Shown piece after piece: positions 1 to 4,442 of a stretch of DNA of 6,431 nt. This DNA comes from an uncultured Pelagibacteraceae bacterium (lineage in GTDB: Bacteria; Pseudomonadota; Alphaproteobacteria; Pelagibacterales; Pelagibacteraceae): NCBI GenBank assembly GCA_902602105.1, contig CACKPP010000026.1, positions 1 to 6,431 of the forward strand, in the 5' to 3' direction. The notes beneath the pieces are model-generated. The model was not told the origin of the DNA, searched no databases, and was given only the letters and a program-made list of their open reading frames with translations. Position 1 is the stretch's first letter, and every line of letters begins with the position of its first letter. The translations under genes and the position numbers were made by a program.

Positions 1-1106
1 GTGTCCTCGCAGGCTACATATAAAGTTTTACGTCTGCCTGTTGTTTTAAGCTTATTACCGTAGTCATACCCTTGCGATACGCAAGTTCCTAAAGCCTGCG
101 CAATTGCAGACTTACCCGTTCCTGCGGGTGCATACAAACCGCAGATCGTTTTTTCCATAAGCCAACCGTCAATAACCCAATTAATAGGGTCGCATTTCAT
201 AGACATTAAATCTGACACTTTTATAAAATTAGATTTTATTTCTTCTTCTTTTTTTAAAAAAGTTGTTGCTTCAACAATCATATCTTCTATTTTTTCGTCA
301 AATTCGCCTGCCTCATATTTACGCCAAGTATAAATAGCTTTTTCTGACAACCATTTAAAACCTCGTCCCTCTTGTTCTAAACTTAAATTAGGATTTTTTG
401 TATCGCAAACTTCCTGAAACGTGTCCCAACTGTCTTTTAATAACTTGTCAAAATTAGGCTCTATTTTATCTTGTTGTTTTAATAAACATTGTTCCATTAA
501 TTCTGCAAAAATAATCTTGCTTGCTTTTTCGTCCCTGTTGTCAATTATTTTACCGTCATCATTAAGCAGGTTCATATTTATTACGTTGCTCTCAACTTTA
601 GGTGTACGTTTAATTGCGTCAAACCAAGACTTAGGTAAATGCGCTATTTTACAGATTTCTGTAAATTGATAGTTTTTAGTAGGTGGTGCAATTACATAAC
701 CGTTTTCTGACCTAACATCTACACCAATAAAATTATTTAAGTTTGTTCTGTTAGATAATTGCATATCGTCTAAAATTCTAAAATATCTATGCTCGCCGTT
801 TGACCTAGTTTTAGCAGTTAATGTTTTAGGTAATTTACCAAATTGCTTTTCTAATTTTTCTATTGATCTAAAACCCTCTTTACCGTCTGCGCCTTTTGTA
901 TCTATGTCAATAACAACAATTCCGTTACCTGTTCGTATTGCAAGTTCGTCATTATCACTAAATAATTGGTATAACTCACTAACTGATTGTGCTTCTATAT
1001 CTTTAAATTTAACTTTTGGTCTTTTGTTTTCGCACGGAAATACGACCAAGTTATTATCATTAAAAAATTCTATATGTTCTTTTAACTCTGTATTATTTTT
1101 TATCAT
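1..1106 (-). CDS. Primase-polymerase/RepA-like helicase fusion, C-terminus cut by window edge
   Basis: This is an uninterrupted reading frame of 368 codons, still open at the left edge. It starts with an ATG that overlaps the end of the preceding gene by 14 bases. The N-terminal half fits the archaeo-eukaryotic primase-polymerase (prim-pol) family. The metal-binding pair D67-I-D69 follows a hydrophobic strand (VVIDIDTKG), H106 lies in GEHRYF, and D130 lies in GVDVRSENG, which match the three expected motifs. After a linker of about 150 residues comes a P-loop, APAGTGKS (326-333, K332, S333), then LYVACED (362-368), which resembles the early strand of RepA/AAA_25-type RecA-fold helicases. Such fusions unwind phage or plasmid DNA and prime its replication. 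The remaining helicase motifs lie outside the window. No good ribosome-binding site precedes the ATG, so translation is probably coupled to the upstream gene. The domain assignments are confident; the precise origin-specific role is not known. Confidence 0.88.
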   Translation of the reverse strand, partial: MIKNNTELKEHIEFFNDNNLVVFPCENKRPKVKFKDIEAQSVSELYQLFSDNDELAIRTGNGIVVIDIDTKGADGKEGFRSIEKLEKQFGKLPKTLTAKTRSNGEHRYFRILDDMQLSNRTNLNNFIGVDVRSENGYVIAPPTKNYQFTEICKIAHLPKSWFDAIKRTPKVESNVINMNLLNDDGKIIDNRDEKASKIIFAELMEQCLLKQQDKIEPNFDKLLKDSWDTFQEVCDTKNPNLSLEQEGRGFKWLSEKAIYTWRKYEAGEFDEKIEDMIVEATTFLKKEEEIKSNFIKVSDLMSMKCDPINWVIDGWLMEKTICGLYAPAGTGKSAIAQALGTCVSQGYDYGNKLKTTGRRKTLYVACED

Positions 1107-1323
1107 TTTTAAGCTTGCTAATTTCAAAGTCTTTTTTCATTATTTCCACTTGGTGTTGTTCACGTTCAATACTAAAATTTTTTTTGACTAATTCTATTTC
1201 TGCATTTTTAAGCTTAACTTCTCTATACAAAGTTTCGTTCTTTGCTTTTTCTTGTTTTAAATCTCTATTTAATTCTTTAATTTCTGTTTCAAGATCATTT
1301 ATATAATTTTGTTCTATTCCCAT
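1093..1323 (-). CDS. Short coiled-coil protein
   Basis: The product has 76 residues and is almost entirely Lys, Glu, Asn, Leu and Ile, with hydrophobic residues at heptad-like spacing from about residue 7 to 73. That predicts one continuous amphipathic coiled coil. There is no signal peptide, enzymatic motif or cysteine. The gene overlaps the HTH gene before it by 10 bases and the primase-helicase after it by 14, so the three are probably translated as a coupled set. A scaffold, oligomerisation partner or loading accessory for the helicase is a reasonable guess from position only. The composition is low in complexity, so homology searches may be uninformative. The frame is supported by the tight overlaps rather than by a recognised family. 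Confidence 0.65.
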   Translation of the reverse strand: MGIEQNYINDLETEIKELNRDLKQEKAKNETLYREVKLKNAEIELVKKNFSIEREQHQVEIMKKDFEISKLKNDKK

Positions 1324-1514
1324 CTTAAACTTGCAGGCTCGGAAGCTCTATTTTTGTGATTTTGAAAAAATTTACTAATATGTTCTTTGTTAAAACCTAA
1401 TCGCATATTGTTGCGAATAGGTTTTGGGTAAATGTGTTTTTTAATTCTGCGCTTTAACGTACTGTAAGAGCAGTTAAAAATTTTACAGGCTTCTTGCGAA
1501 CTAACAATTACCAT
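1314..1514 (-). CDS. Small winged-HTH protein, excisionase/AlpA-like (MerR-type fold)
   Basis: The protein has 66 residues. Its first 45 follow the pattern of the HTH_17/AlpA/Xis group: VSSQEACKIFNCSYSTLKRR (helix-turn-helix, residues 4-23), then a basic PKPIRNN stretch and a wing-like RLGFNKEHI segment ending in a helix. Such proteins bind DNA as recombination directionality factors or as small transcription or replication factors. It lies in the replication cassette directly upstream of the coiled-coil and primase-helicase genes, about 3.7 kb from the integrase, so either an excisionase or an origin-binding role is possible. Its ATG overlaps the stop of the 49-residue gene (ATGGTAA), pointing to translational coupling. 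A strong inverted repeat (1392-1425) lies inside the gene, covering the codons for residues 30-41. Confidence 0.72.
   Translation of the reverse strand: MVIVSSQEACKIFNCSYSTLKRRIKKHIYPKPIRNNMRLGFNKEHISKFFQNHKNRASEPASLRWE
1392..1425 (-). repeat. 13-bp inverted repeat inside the wHTH gene
   Basis: AAAACCTA (1392-1399) pairs with TAGGTTTT (1418-1425). TCGCA (1401-1405) pairs with TGCGA (1412-1416). The arms are separated only by an A/A mismatch (1400 and 1417) and a six-base loop (1406-1411). It falls in codons 30-41 of the wHTH gene and is not followed by a T-run on either strand, so it is not a classical terminator. It could be an mRNA hairpin, a DNA cruciform or protein-binding palindrome, or chance driven by symmetric codons. 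Confidence 0.6.
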
Positions 1515-1657
1515 TTATGCGTAATTTCTTTTTCGTTAAACCAATCTTTAATTACGCAAATTAAGTCTTTTACCTGCGCTAAGATATAAATTGCTAATTC
1601 TAAAACAAAAGCAATTGCCTTAAAAATATAATAAAAAGTTCTATAAATATAAATCAT
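1508..1657 (-). CDS. 49-residue hydrophobic small protein
   Basis: This short frame runs from ATG at 1657 to TAA at 1508 and encodes a 49-residue product starting MIYIYRTFYYIF. Residues 1-30 are rich in Ile, Tyr, Phe, Leu and Val (a run around KAIAFVLELAIYILAQ, 13-28), suggesting a membrane-associated or amphipathic helix. A polar tail (KDWFNEKEITHKW) follows. A plausible ribosome-binding site, GAGG, ends four bases before the ATG. The stop overlaps the start of the wHTH gene (ATGGTAA), which is the packing seen throughout this operon. No family is recognised. It could be a small membrane effector of the phage (for example superinfection or host-takeover functions), but nothing in the sequence proves this. 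A candidate structured RNA (1679-1732) ends 12 bases upstream of its ribosome-binding site. Confidence 0.6.
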   Translation of the reverse strand: MIYIYRTFYYIFKAIAFVLELAIYILAQVKDLICVIKDWFNEKEITHKW

Positions 1658-1678
1658 AATACCTCGTTTGTTTAAGAA

Positions 1679-1732
1679 TAGGGCGGTAGTTATAACCTAA
1701 CTAAAGGGATATGCTAAAATGCAACCGCCCTA
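1679..1732 (-). other. Candidate three-way-junction RNA or attenuator between genes
   Basis: A perfect 9-bp outer stem, TAGGGCGGT (1679-1687) with ACCGCCCTA (1724-1732), encloses two smaller hairpins: AGTTA/TAACT (1688-1692 with 1698-1702) and TGC/GCA (1712-1714 with 1721-1723). Both inner helices abut the outer stem with no unpaired base, a geometry that favours stacking. It fills the gap between the 224-residue gene and the 49-residue gene. The outer arms are much richer in G and C than the surroundings. On the minus-strand transcript the stem is followed by UUCUUAAAC, only a weak U-tract, so full termination looks unlikely. Partial attenuation, RNase processing or control of translation of the small gene are all possible. 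It matches no riboswitch family I recognise. Confidence 0.55.
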
Positions 1733-1737
1733 ATCTG

Positions 1738-2412
1738 TTACAGTTGTTTAATGCTTTTAAGAGCATTAACTGAACTGTTAGTCATTTCCTCGACACGTTT
1801 CGGTATCTCGGAAATATCCTCAACTACGGTTACTGTCTGATCAAGGACACCATTTGTACCGTTTGTTTTAGGATTTTGTACTACACGTTGCAATTTAAAG
1901 ATCGGCTCTTGCGTTGTAACTTTGCCCTCTTTATTTTTTATTGCTAGCGTGCCTGTATATAAAAATATAGGCAGATAGTTTTTGCTATCTTGCCAATTTA
2001 TATTTTTACTTTTGCAATCGTTTAGAAAATCACGAAACGCACTCTCTATTCCACGTTGACCACCCCAATTAGTTACATCGAAAAAGATTTTTTTTGTTAA
2101 ATCTTTAGGCGAATAAACAACTAATTCGTATAATTTTGACCAACTATCGCCAACAGGTTTAGGTGGCATACTGTCTAAAGCATTATTTAAAAGTTTAGAC
2201 GGCGATGTACCTACCCATTTAACGTAGCCAACGTTCATATTAGACAAGTCCATTGCTAACTCAGTAATTTCTATTGGCTCAGAAATATCACTACTTCCTG
2301 CTTTCATAGAAAAATGCGGATTAGGTTGAACTTTGTAACTTAAACGATCGTGTTTCACGCTTTCGCCACCGTTTGATTGTGGACTTAAAAAGCTTGGCAT
2401 TTGATCTGTCAT
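1738..2412 (-). CDS. Conserved-type phage protein, possible ssDNA-binding/OB-like
   Basis: The protein has 224 residues: a polar, probably disordered N-terminus (1-45), a compact middle (about 46-185) and a short helical tail. The middle has the run DLSNMNVGYVKWVG, a KLYELVVYSP strand, FFDVTNWGGQRGIESAFRDFL, then LPIFLYTG and a PIFKLQRVVQNP ending. From memory this order of strands resembles an uncharacterised family in alphaproteobacterial prophages, which keeps a tG-w/f segment, an f-l-vy strand, a GaxxAf-d-f helix, LP-v-l, and P-F---W/V-P. Its place after a RecB-like nuclease and before the primase-helicase suggests a replication or recombination role such as ssDNA binding, but no acidic SSB tail is present and this is inference. 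AGGT lies seven bases before the ATG. A 126-base leader without genes precedes it. Confidence 0.75.
   Translation of the reverse strand: MTDQMPSFLSPQSNGGESVKHDRLSYKVQPNPHFSMKAGSSDISEPIEITELAMDLSNMNVGYVKWVGTSPSKLLNNALDSMPPKPVGDSWSKLYELVVYSPKDLTKKIFFDVTNWGGQRGIESAFRDFLNDCKSKNINWQDSKNYLPIFLYTGTLAIKNKEGKVTTQEPIFKLQRVVQNPKTNGTNGVLDQTVTVVEDISEIPKRVEEMTNSSVNALKSIKQL
1970..1994 (-). repeat. 9-bp inverted repeat in the 224-residue gene
   Basis: GGC-AGATAG (1970-1978) pairs with CTATCT-T-GCC (1985-1994), with one bulged T (1991) and a TTTTTG loop. The neighbouring GCC at 1951-1953 can instead pair with the same GGC (1970-1972) around TATAT/ATATA, giving a competing hairpin. It lies inside coding sequence, so it is weak evidence alone but joins the other hairpins of this transcript. 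Confidence 0.35.
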
Positions 2413-2538
2413 ACATTTTACCTAGTTTTATTTTACGGCGTATTTTTTGTGCAAACGTCCCCTATAAGAAACACCGTTTATCTTACATAAGACTATAAGT
2501 AGTGTTTCAACTACTTAATTACTGTGTGGTTTAACCCA
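2413..2538 (-). promoter_or_regulatory. Structured non-coding leader upstream of the 224-residue gene
   Basis: No ORF with a credible start was found in these 126 bases. On the minus-strand RNA there is a 7-bp hairpin, AAGUAGU/ACUACUU (2497-2503 with 2510-2516), with loop UGAAAC. A small UCUUA/UAAGA hairpin (2481-2492) follows, then AAACG/CGUUU (2453-2457 with 2475-2479) enclosing a 17-base loop. That large loop contains GUUUC (2468-2472), complementary to GAAAC in the first loop, so the two loops could kiss. The pairing extends to 7 bp (GAAACAC with GUGUUUC) if the first stem opens, giving two alternative folds. A GTGG/CCAC hairpin lies just after the preceding stop. TTGAAA (2504-2509) resembles a -35 element, but no well-placed -10 was seen. 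The region could be a riboregulator, processing site, internal promoter or origin-associated sequence. Confidence 0.45.
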
Positions 2539-2628
2539 CTAAAATTTACCTTGTTCAATCACAAGCTTATTGCCTAAGTCAGCAATCTTATTTTTTTTCT
2601 CTACAACTAATCTTTTATATTTATTCAT
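2539..2628 (-). CDS. 29-residue basic mini-ORF
   Basis: ATG at 2626-2628 to TAG at 2539 encodes 29 residues, MNKYKRLVVEK then KNKIADLGNKLVIEQGKF. The product is Lys-rich and probably one amphipathic helix. A good ribosome-binding site, AGGAAAG, lies about seven bases upstream. The start overlaps the stop of the 107-residue gene by 8 bases (ATGAATAA), the same packing as the neighbouring genes. No family is recognisable at this length. It may be a genuine micropeptide, a coupling or leader peptide for the structured region that follows, or chance. Confidence 0.42.
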   Translation of the reverse strand: MNKYKRLVVEKKNKIADLGNKLVIEQGKF

Positions 2629-2944
2629 TAGTCGGCTTTCCTGTTGTTGCTGATTTTGAATTTGCAATATCTTTTTGGGATTGAACATTGTTTTTTCCCC
2701 GTTCAATATTTGCCTCACTTATTGGTTTTATATTTACCTGTTGTACTTTTTTTTCCAACACAATAAATTTTGGTTCATCGCCTTGCTTATCTTTATTTAA
2801 TGCTTCCTCAGGCGTATTAAAAATTTCTTCAAACTTATACATAACCTCGCCAAGTTCTATACGCATAACTTTTTTATTTTTTTCGTATTGCTCAGCTTTA
2901 TTTTTGCTATCTCTAAAATCGTGTCCGTCGTCCCTTTGTGTCAT
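2621..2944 (-). CDS. Charged hypothetical phage protein, 107 residues
   Basis: I do not recognise this protein. Residues 1-28 are very polar (MTQRDDGHDFRDSKNKAEQYEK), residues 26-72 look foldable (VMRIELGEVMYKFEEIFNTPEEAL, then PKFIVLEKKVQQVNI), and residues 75-107 are low in hydrophobics and probably disordered. There are no cysteines, signal peptide or membrane segment. Its ATG overlaps the nuclease stop by four bases (ATGA), and GGA lies six bases upstream, so it is very likely co-translated with the nuclease. An accessory or regulatory partner of the nuclease is possible from context only. Confidence 0.68.
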   Translation of the reverse strand: MTQRDDGHDFRDSKNKAEQYEKNKKVMRIELGEVMYKFEEIFNTPEEALNKDKQGDEPKFIVLEKKVQQVNIKPISEANIERGKNNVQSQKDIANSKSATTGKPTNE

Positions 2945-3825
2945 AGTCCTGCTTCCAATTCTCTTAAATCTTGTCGTTCACGCCAATAATTATTATTATG
3001 CGTATCTTTTAAAATTTTTCGTAATTCTTCTTTTTGTTTAATAGATAGTTTCCAATTTTCCCAATTAGGATAGTAACGTAATAGTAACTGCTCTACCGAG
3101 TTACACTCGGATAGAGCGTTACACATTGTATTAATTATGTCATTGATTTCCTCTTTTGATTGATTGTAACTATCTTCTAAAACGTAAAGTTCAGCTTTAT
3201 CTTTTGTTGCAAGTAAAAGTTTTTGTTCTTTATTACTTTGCATACGGTAAAACGCTAATTGTCGTCTGTACGCTAAAGGTAAAGCCCCTGCCATTTTAGA
3301 AGTTGTTTTTAAATCTAAGTCAAAATTTTCATAACCAAAATCTTTATACCCGTCTGCAAATACTTCAAATTGCGGTAGTTTAAACCAAACTCTTTGTTGG
3401 TAAGTTTCAGGCTTACCAAAAACTTCTAAACGTTCATAAGCATTTTTGATAAAACCTTTATAAGTTTTTGTTCTACCTTTATAACCGATTAAATCCTTTA
3501 TTTCTTTTTGCTTATCTTCTTCCGTACCTAACAAAGTTGTTCGTTGTCTAAAAATAGTTTCTGCTTCTTTATCAATATCTTTAAATTCACTATGTCCTAC
3601 TAAAACATTATATAAAACTTTTTCTGCAACTGTACCTCTGTGCATAGCAACGTTAGGTTCTTGATCTACTTGTAATATATATTTGCTAATCCACGCAGAC
3701 GGGCTTTCTGCCCAAGTATTAAAACTTGTTGCACTAATTTTTGGCAAGCCTTTTTTATCGCCTCGTTTTTCTACTAATCCCCATTTTAAAAAAGGGTTAC
3801 GTTGTGATAAATCAGGTTTTATCAT
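2941..3825 (-). CDS. PD-(D/E)XK nuclease, RecB/Cas4-like
   Basis: The 294-residue protein shows the ordered motifs of the RecB/Cas4-type PD-(D/E)XK superfamily (PDDEXK_1 group). S31-x-T-S-F-N-T-W begins an N-terminal helix, and H62-R-G-T-x-x-E68 follows. D158 lies in FADGYKDF, D171-L-K173 in LDLKTTSK, and Q189-L-A-F-Y193 is the trailing QxxxY motif. D158, D171 and K173 are the expected metal-binding and catalytic residues. No cysteine cluster for an iron-sulphur centre is obvious, unlike true Cas4. Phage members usually act as 5'-3' or ssDNA exonucleases in recombination or end processing. AAGGAC precedes the ATG by three bases. The gene overlaps DUF3310 by 14 bases and the 107-residue gene by four. 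A long palindrome (3084-3122) sits in the part encoding residues 235-248, after the catalytic motifs. Confidence 0.87.
   Translation of the reverse strand: MIKPDLSQRNPFLKWGLVEKRGDKKGLPKISATSFNTWAESPSAWISKYILQVDQEPNVAMHRGTVAEKVLYNVLVGHSEFKDIDKEAETIFRQRTTLLGTEEDKQKEIKDLIGYKGRTKTYKGFIKNAYERLEVFGKPETYQQRVWFKLPQFEVFADGYKDFGYENFDLDLKTTSKMAGALPLAYRRQLAFYRMQSNKEQKLLLATKDKAELYVLEDSYNQSKEEINDIINTMCNALSECNSVEQLLLRYYPNWENWKLSIKQKEELRKILKDTHNNNYWRERQDLRELEAGL
3084..3122 (-). repeat. 17-bp palindromic hairpin within the nuclease gene
   Basis: Three helices stack in a line: GTAAC/GTTAC (3084-3088 with 3118-3122), GCTCTA/TAGAGC (3090-3095 with 3112-3117) and CCGAGT/ACTCGG (3096-3101 with 3105-3110). The total is 17 base pairs with a three-base loop (3102-3104) and two single-base bulges (T3089 and A3111). 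It is richer in G and C than its surroundings and is the strongest inverted repeat I found in the window. It encodes the helical stretch CNALSECNSVEQLL in frame. No T-run follows, so it is not a terminator. Confidence 0.75.
3397..3419 (-). repeat. 8-bp perfect inverted repeat in the nuclease gene
   Basis: TTGGTAAG (3397-3404) pairs exactly with CTTACCAA (3412-3419) around a seven-base loop, with two further T/A pairs possible beyond a G/A mismatch. It lies in codons encoding roughly FGKPETYQQ. It could be an mRNA hairpin or chance. Confidence 0.4.
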
Positions 3826-4138
3826 TAAGTCCTTTTGTTTTATTTTTTTCTATCTCAATACACATTTCAGCTAATTTTTTTATTTTACCTAAGTTGTCTA
3901 AGATCAAACCTTTTTTACGATAACGGATTGCATACTTAATAATGTCCATTATGTATTTGTCCTGTACTGTACTTAGTTCAAAAAAATCTTGATAAACGTC
4001 TGTAAGTTCTAAAGTCTTGCCTTGATAATGCGCAGGTTGATTGATATTATCTGCGTCGCCATTTATTTTTTCTAAAAGTTTTGCTTTCATTTCAGGCGTT
4101 AATAATTTCTCGCCCATATCAACCCATTTATTTGACAT
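3812..4138 (-). CDS. DUF3310 (SaV-like) phage protein
   Basis: The protein has 108 residues. The family signature is visible as N33-Q-P-A-H-Y38, followed by LELTDVYQDF and the helical block IIKYAIRYRKKGLILDNLGKI (66-86), matching the usual NxPxHY...NxIKYxxRYxxKNGxxDLxKA pattern of DUF3310. The family is common in phage early regions. The nucleotide kinase gp1.7 of phage T7 is, as far as I recall, placed in the same Pfam family, which makes a nucleotide-metabolism role possible but unproven here. Residues 1-30 form a less conserved extension. AAAGGT is found nine bases before the start. The gene overlaps the Cro-like gene by 11 bases and the nuclease gene by 14, so it is firmly inside the leftward operon. 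Confidence 0.8.
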   Translation of the reverse strand: MSNKWVDMGEKLLTPEMKAKLLEKINGDADNINQPAHYQGKTLELTDVYQDFFELSTVQDKYIMDIIKYAIRYRKKGLILDNLGKIKKLAEMCIEIEKNKTKGLNDKT

Positions 4139-4322
4139 TTTTTTTACCTTTAATAATTCTGTTTAAAGCTGACCCCAATTTATTTAGCGTTTTAGTAGTA
4201 GCGTTGGGTTTTTTGATTAATCTATAATAATTTGCTGAGGGTACGGTACTTTCCTTACAAAGCTTATACTTAGAAATACCGTTTTTTGCTCTTTTTTGCT
4301 CGATTTCTTGAAAACTTAACAT
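4128..4322 (-). CDS. Cro-like small HTH DNA-binding protein
   Basis: The product is a 64-residue basic protein with a lambda-repressor/XRE-type HTH: EIEQKRAKNGISKYKLCKES (helices 1-2), VPSANYYRLIKKPNATTKTL (recognition helix and helix 4), then LNKLGSALNRII. It has no other domain, as expected for a Cro-type regulator. It is the first gene of the leftward unit and is divergent from the 259-residue repressor-like gene, with the 120-base control region between them. That is the classic lytic/lysogenic switch layout. AGG lies about 15 bases before the ATG, farther than usual, so initiation may be weak or the leader very short. Whether it represses the rightward promoter is inferred from arrangement only. 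Confidence 0.8.
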   Translation of the reverse strand: MLSFQEIEQKRAKNGISKYKLCKESTVPSANYYRLIKKPNATTKTLNKLGSALNRIIKGKKNVK

Positions 4323-4343
4323 ATATGCGTATTTTTACCTTTT

Positions 4344-4371
4344 TTTATATATTTTTAAGCTATATCGTAAA
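4344..4371 (-). promoter_or_regulatory. Candidate leftward early promoter
   Basis: Read on the minus strand, TTTACG (4366-4371) and TATAAA (4344-4349) are separated by 16 bases, a fair sigma70-like match that would start transcription near 4337, close to the Cro-like start codon. An alternative pair, TTGAAC (4380-4385) and TATAGC (4359-4364), has a 15-base spacer. AT-rich DNA gives such matches easily, so the exact element is uncertain although a promoter is expected here. Confidence 0.42.
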
Positions 4372-4378
4372 TATTTAC
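4367..4378. promoter_or_regulatory. Candidate operator, 12-base perfect palindrome
   Basis: GTAAATATTTAC is self-complementary and lies between the divergent Cro-like and repressor-like genes, overlapping the -35 of the best leftward promoter. GTATTTTTAC (4329-4338) is a partial look-alike next to the start of the Cro-like gene. A binding site for one or both regulators is likely by position, but a single perfect copy in AT-rich DNA is modest evidence. Confidence 0.45.
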
Positions 4379-4442
4379 TGTTCAAATAAAAAATAGATTG
4401 TAAAAAAGCAGGCTACCTGTTAATTGTGGGGAAAAAATTGAA
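4379..4442 (+). promoter_or_regulatory. Right half of control region: weak rightward promoter and RBS
   Basis: No strong rightward promoter is visible. TTGTAA (4398-4403) with GTTAAT (4419-4424) at a 15-base spacer is the best weak pair. CAGG-CTA-CCTG (4409-4419) is a small inverted repeat that could be a second operator half-site pair. GGGG (4428-4431) is the only Shine-Dalgarno-like element and lies 11 bases before the repressor-like ATG, so initiation may be inefficient. Confidence 0.3.

Noticed and set aside
421..1191. Plus-strand frames at 421-669 and 904-1191.
   Set aside because: They lie antisense to the intact prim-pol/helicase frame with its catalytic motifs, and show only compositionally biased hydrophobic residues.
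3071..3126. On the minus strand GGTAGAGCA in the nuclease gene resembles a tRNA D-arm, raising the idea of a tRNA gene or attachment core.
   Set aside because: No T-arm (GGTTCGA-like), acceptor pairing or anticodon arm follows, and the stretch lies in an intact nuclease frame. The match is explained by the palindrome.
3450..3485. Direct repeat ACCTTTATAA, two copies in the nuclease gene.
   Set aside because: It encodes the repeated YKG peptide motif (GYKGRTKTYKG) and occurs only twice. It looks like a coding coincidence rather than iterons.
2941..3825. The nuclease as a Cas4 protein of a CRISPR system.
   Set aside because: No repeat-spacer array or other cas gene is present and no cysteine cluster was seen. 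Phage RecB-like nucleases share these motifs.
2688..3923. Plus-strand frames at 2688-3041, 3683-3874 and 3741-3923.
   Set aside because: They are antisense to recognised or tightly packed minus-strand genes, and their Phe/Leu/Ser-rich products are typical complements of Lys/Glu-rich coding sequence.
4175..4210. CCCAA/TTGGG arms and duplicated TAGCGTT in the Cro-like gene.
   Set aside because: The arms are only five bases long with a loop of more than 20 bases, which is too weak to report as structure.
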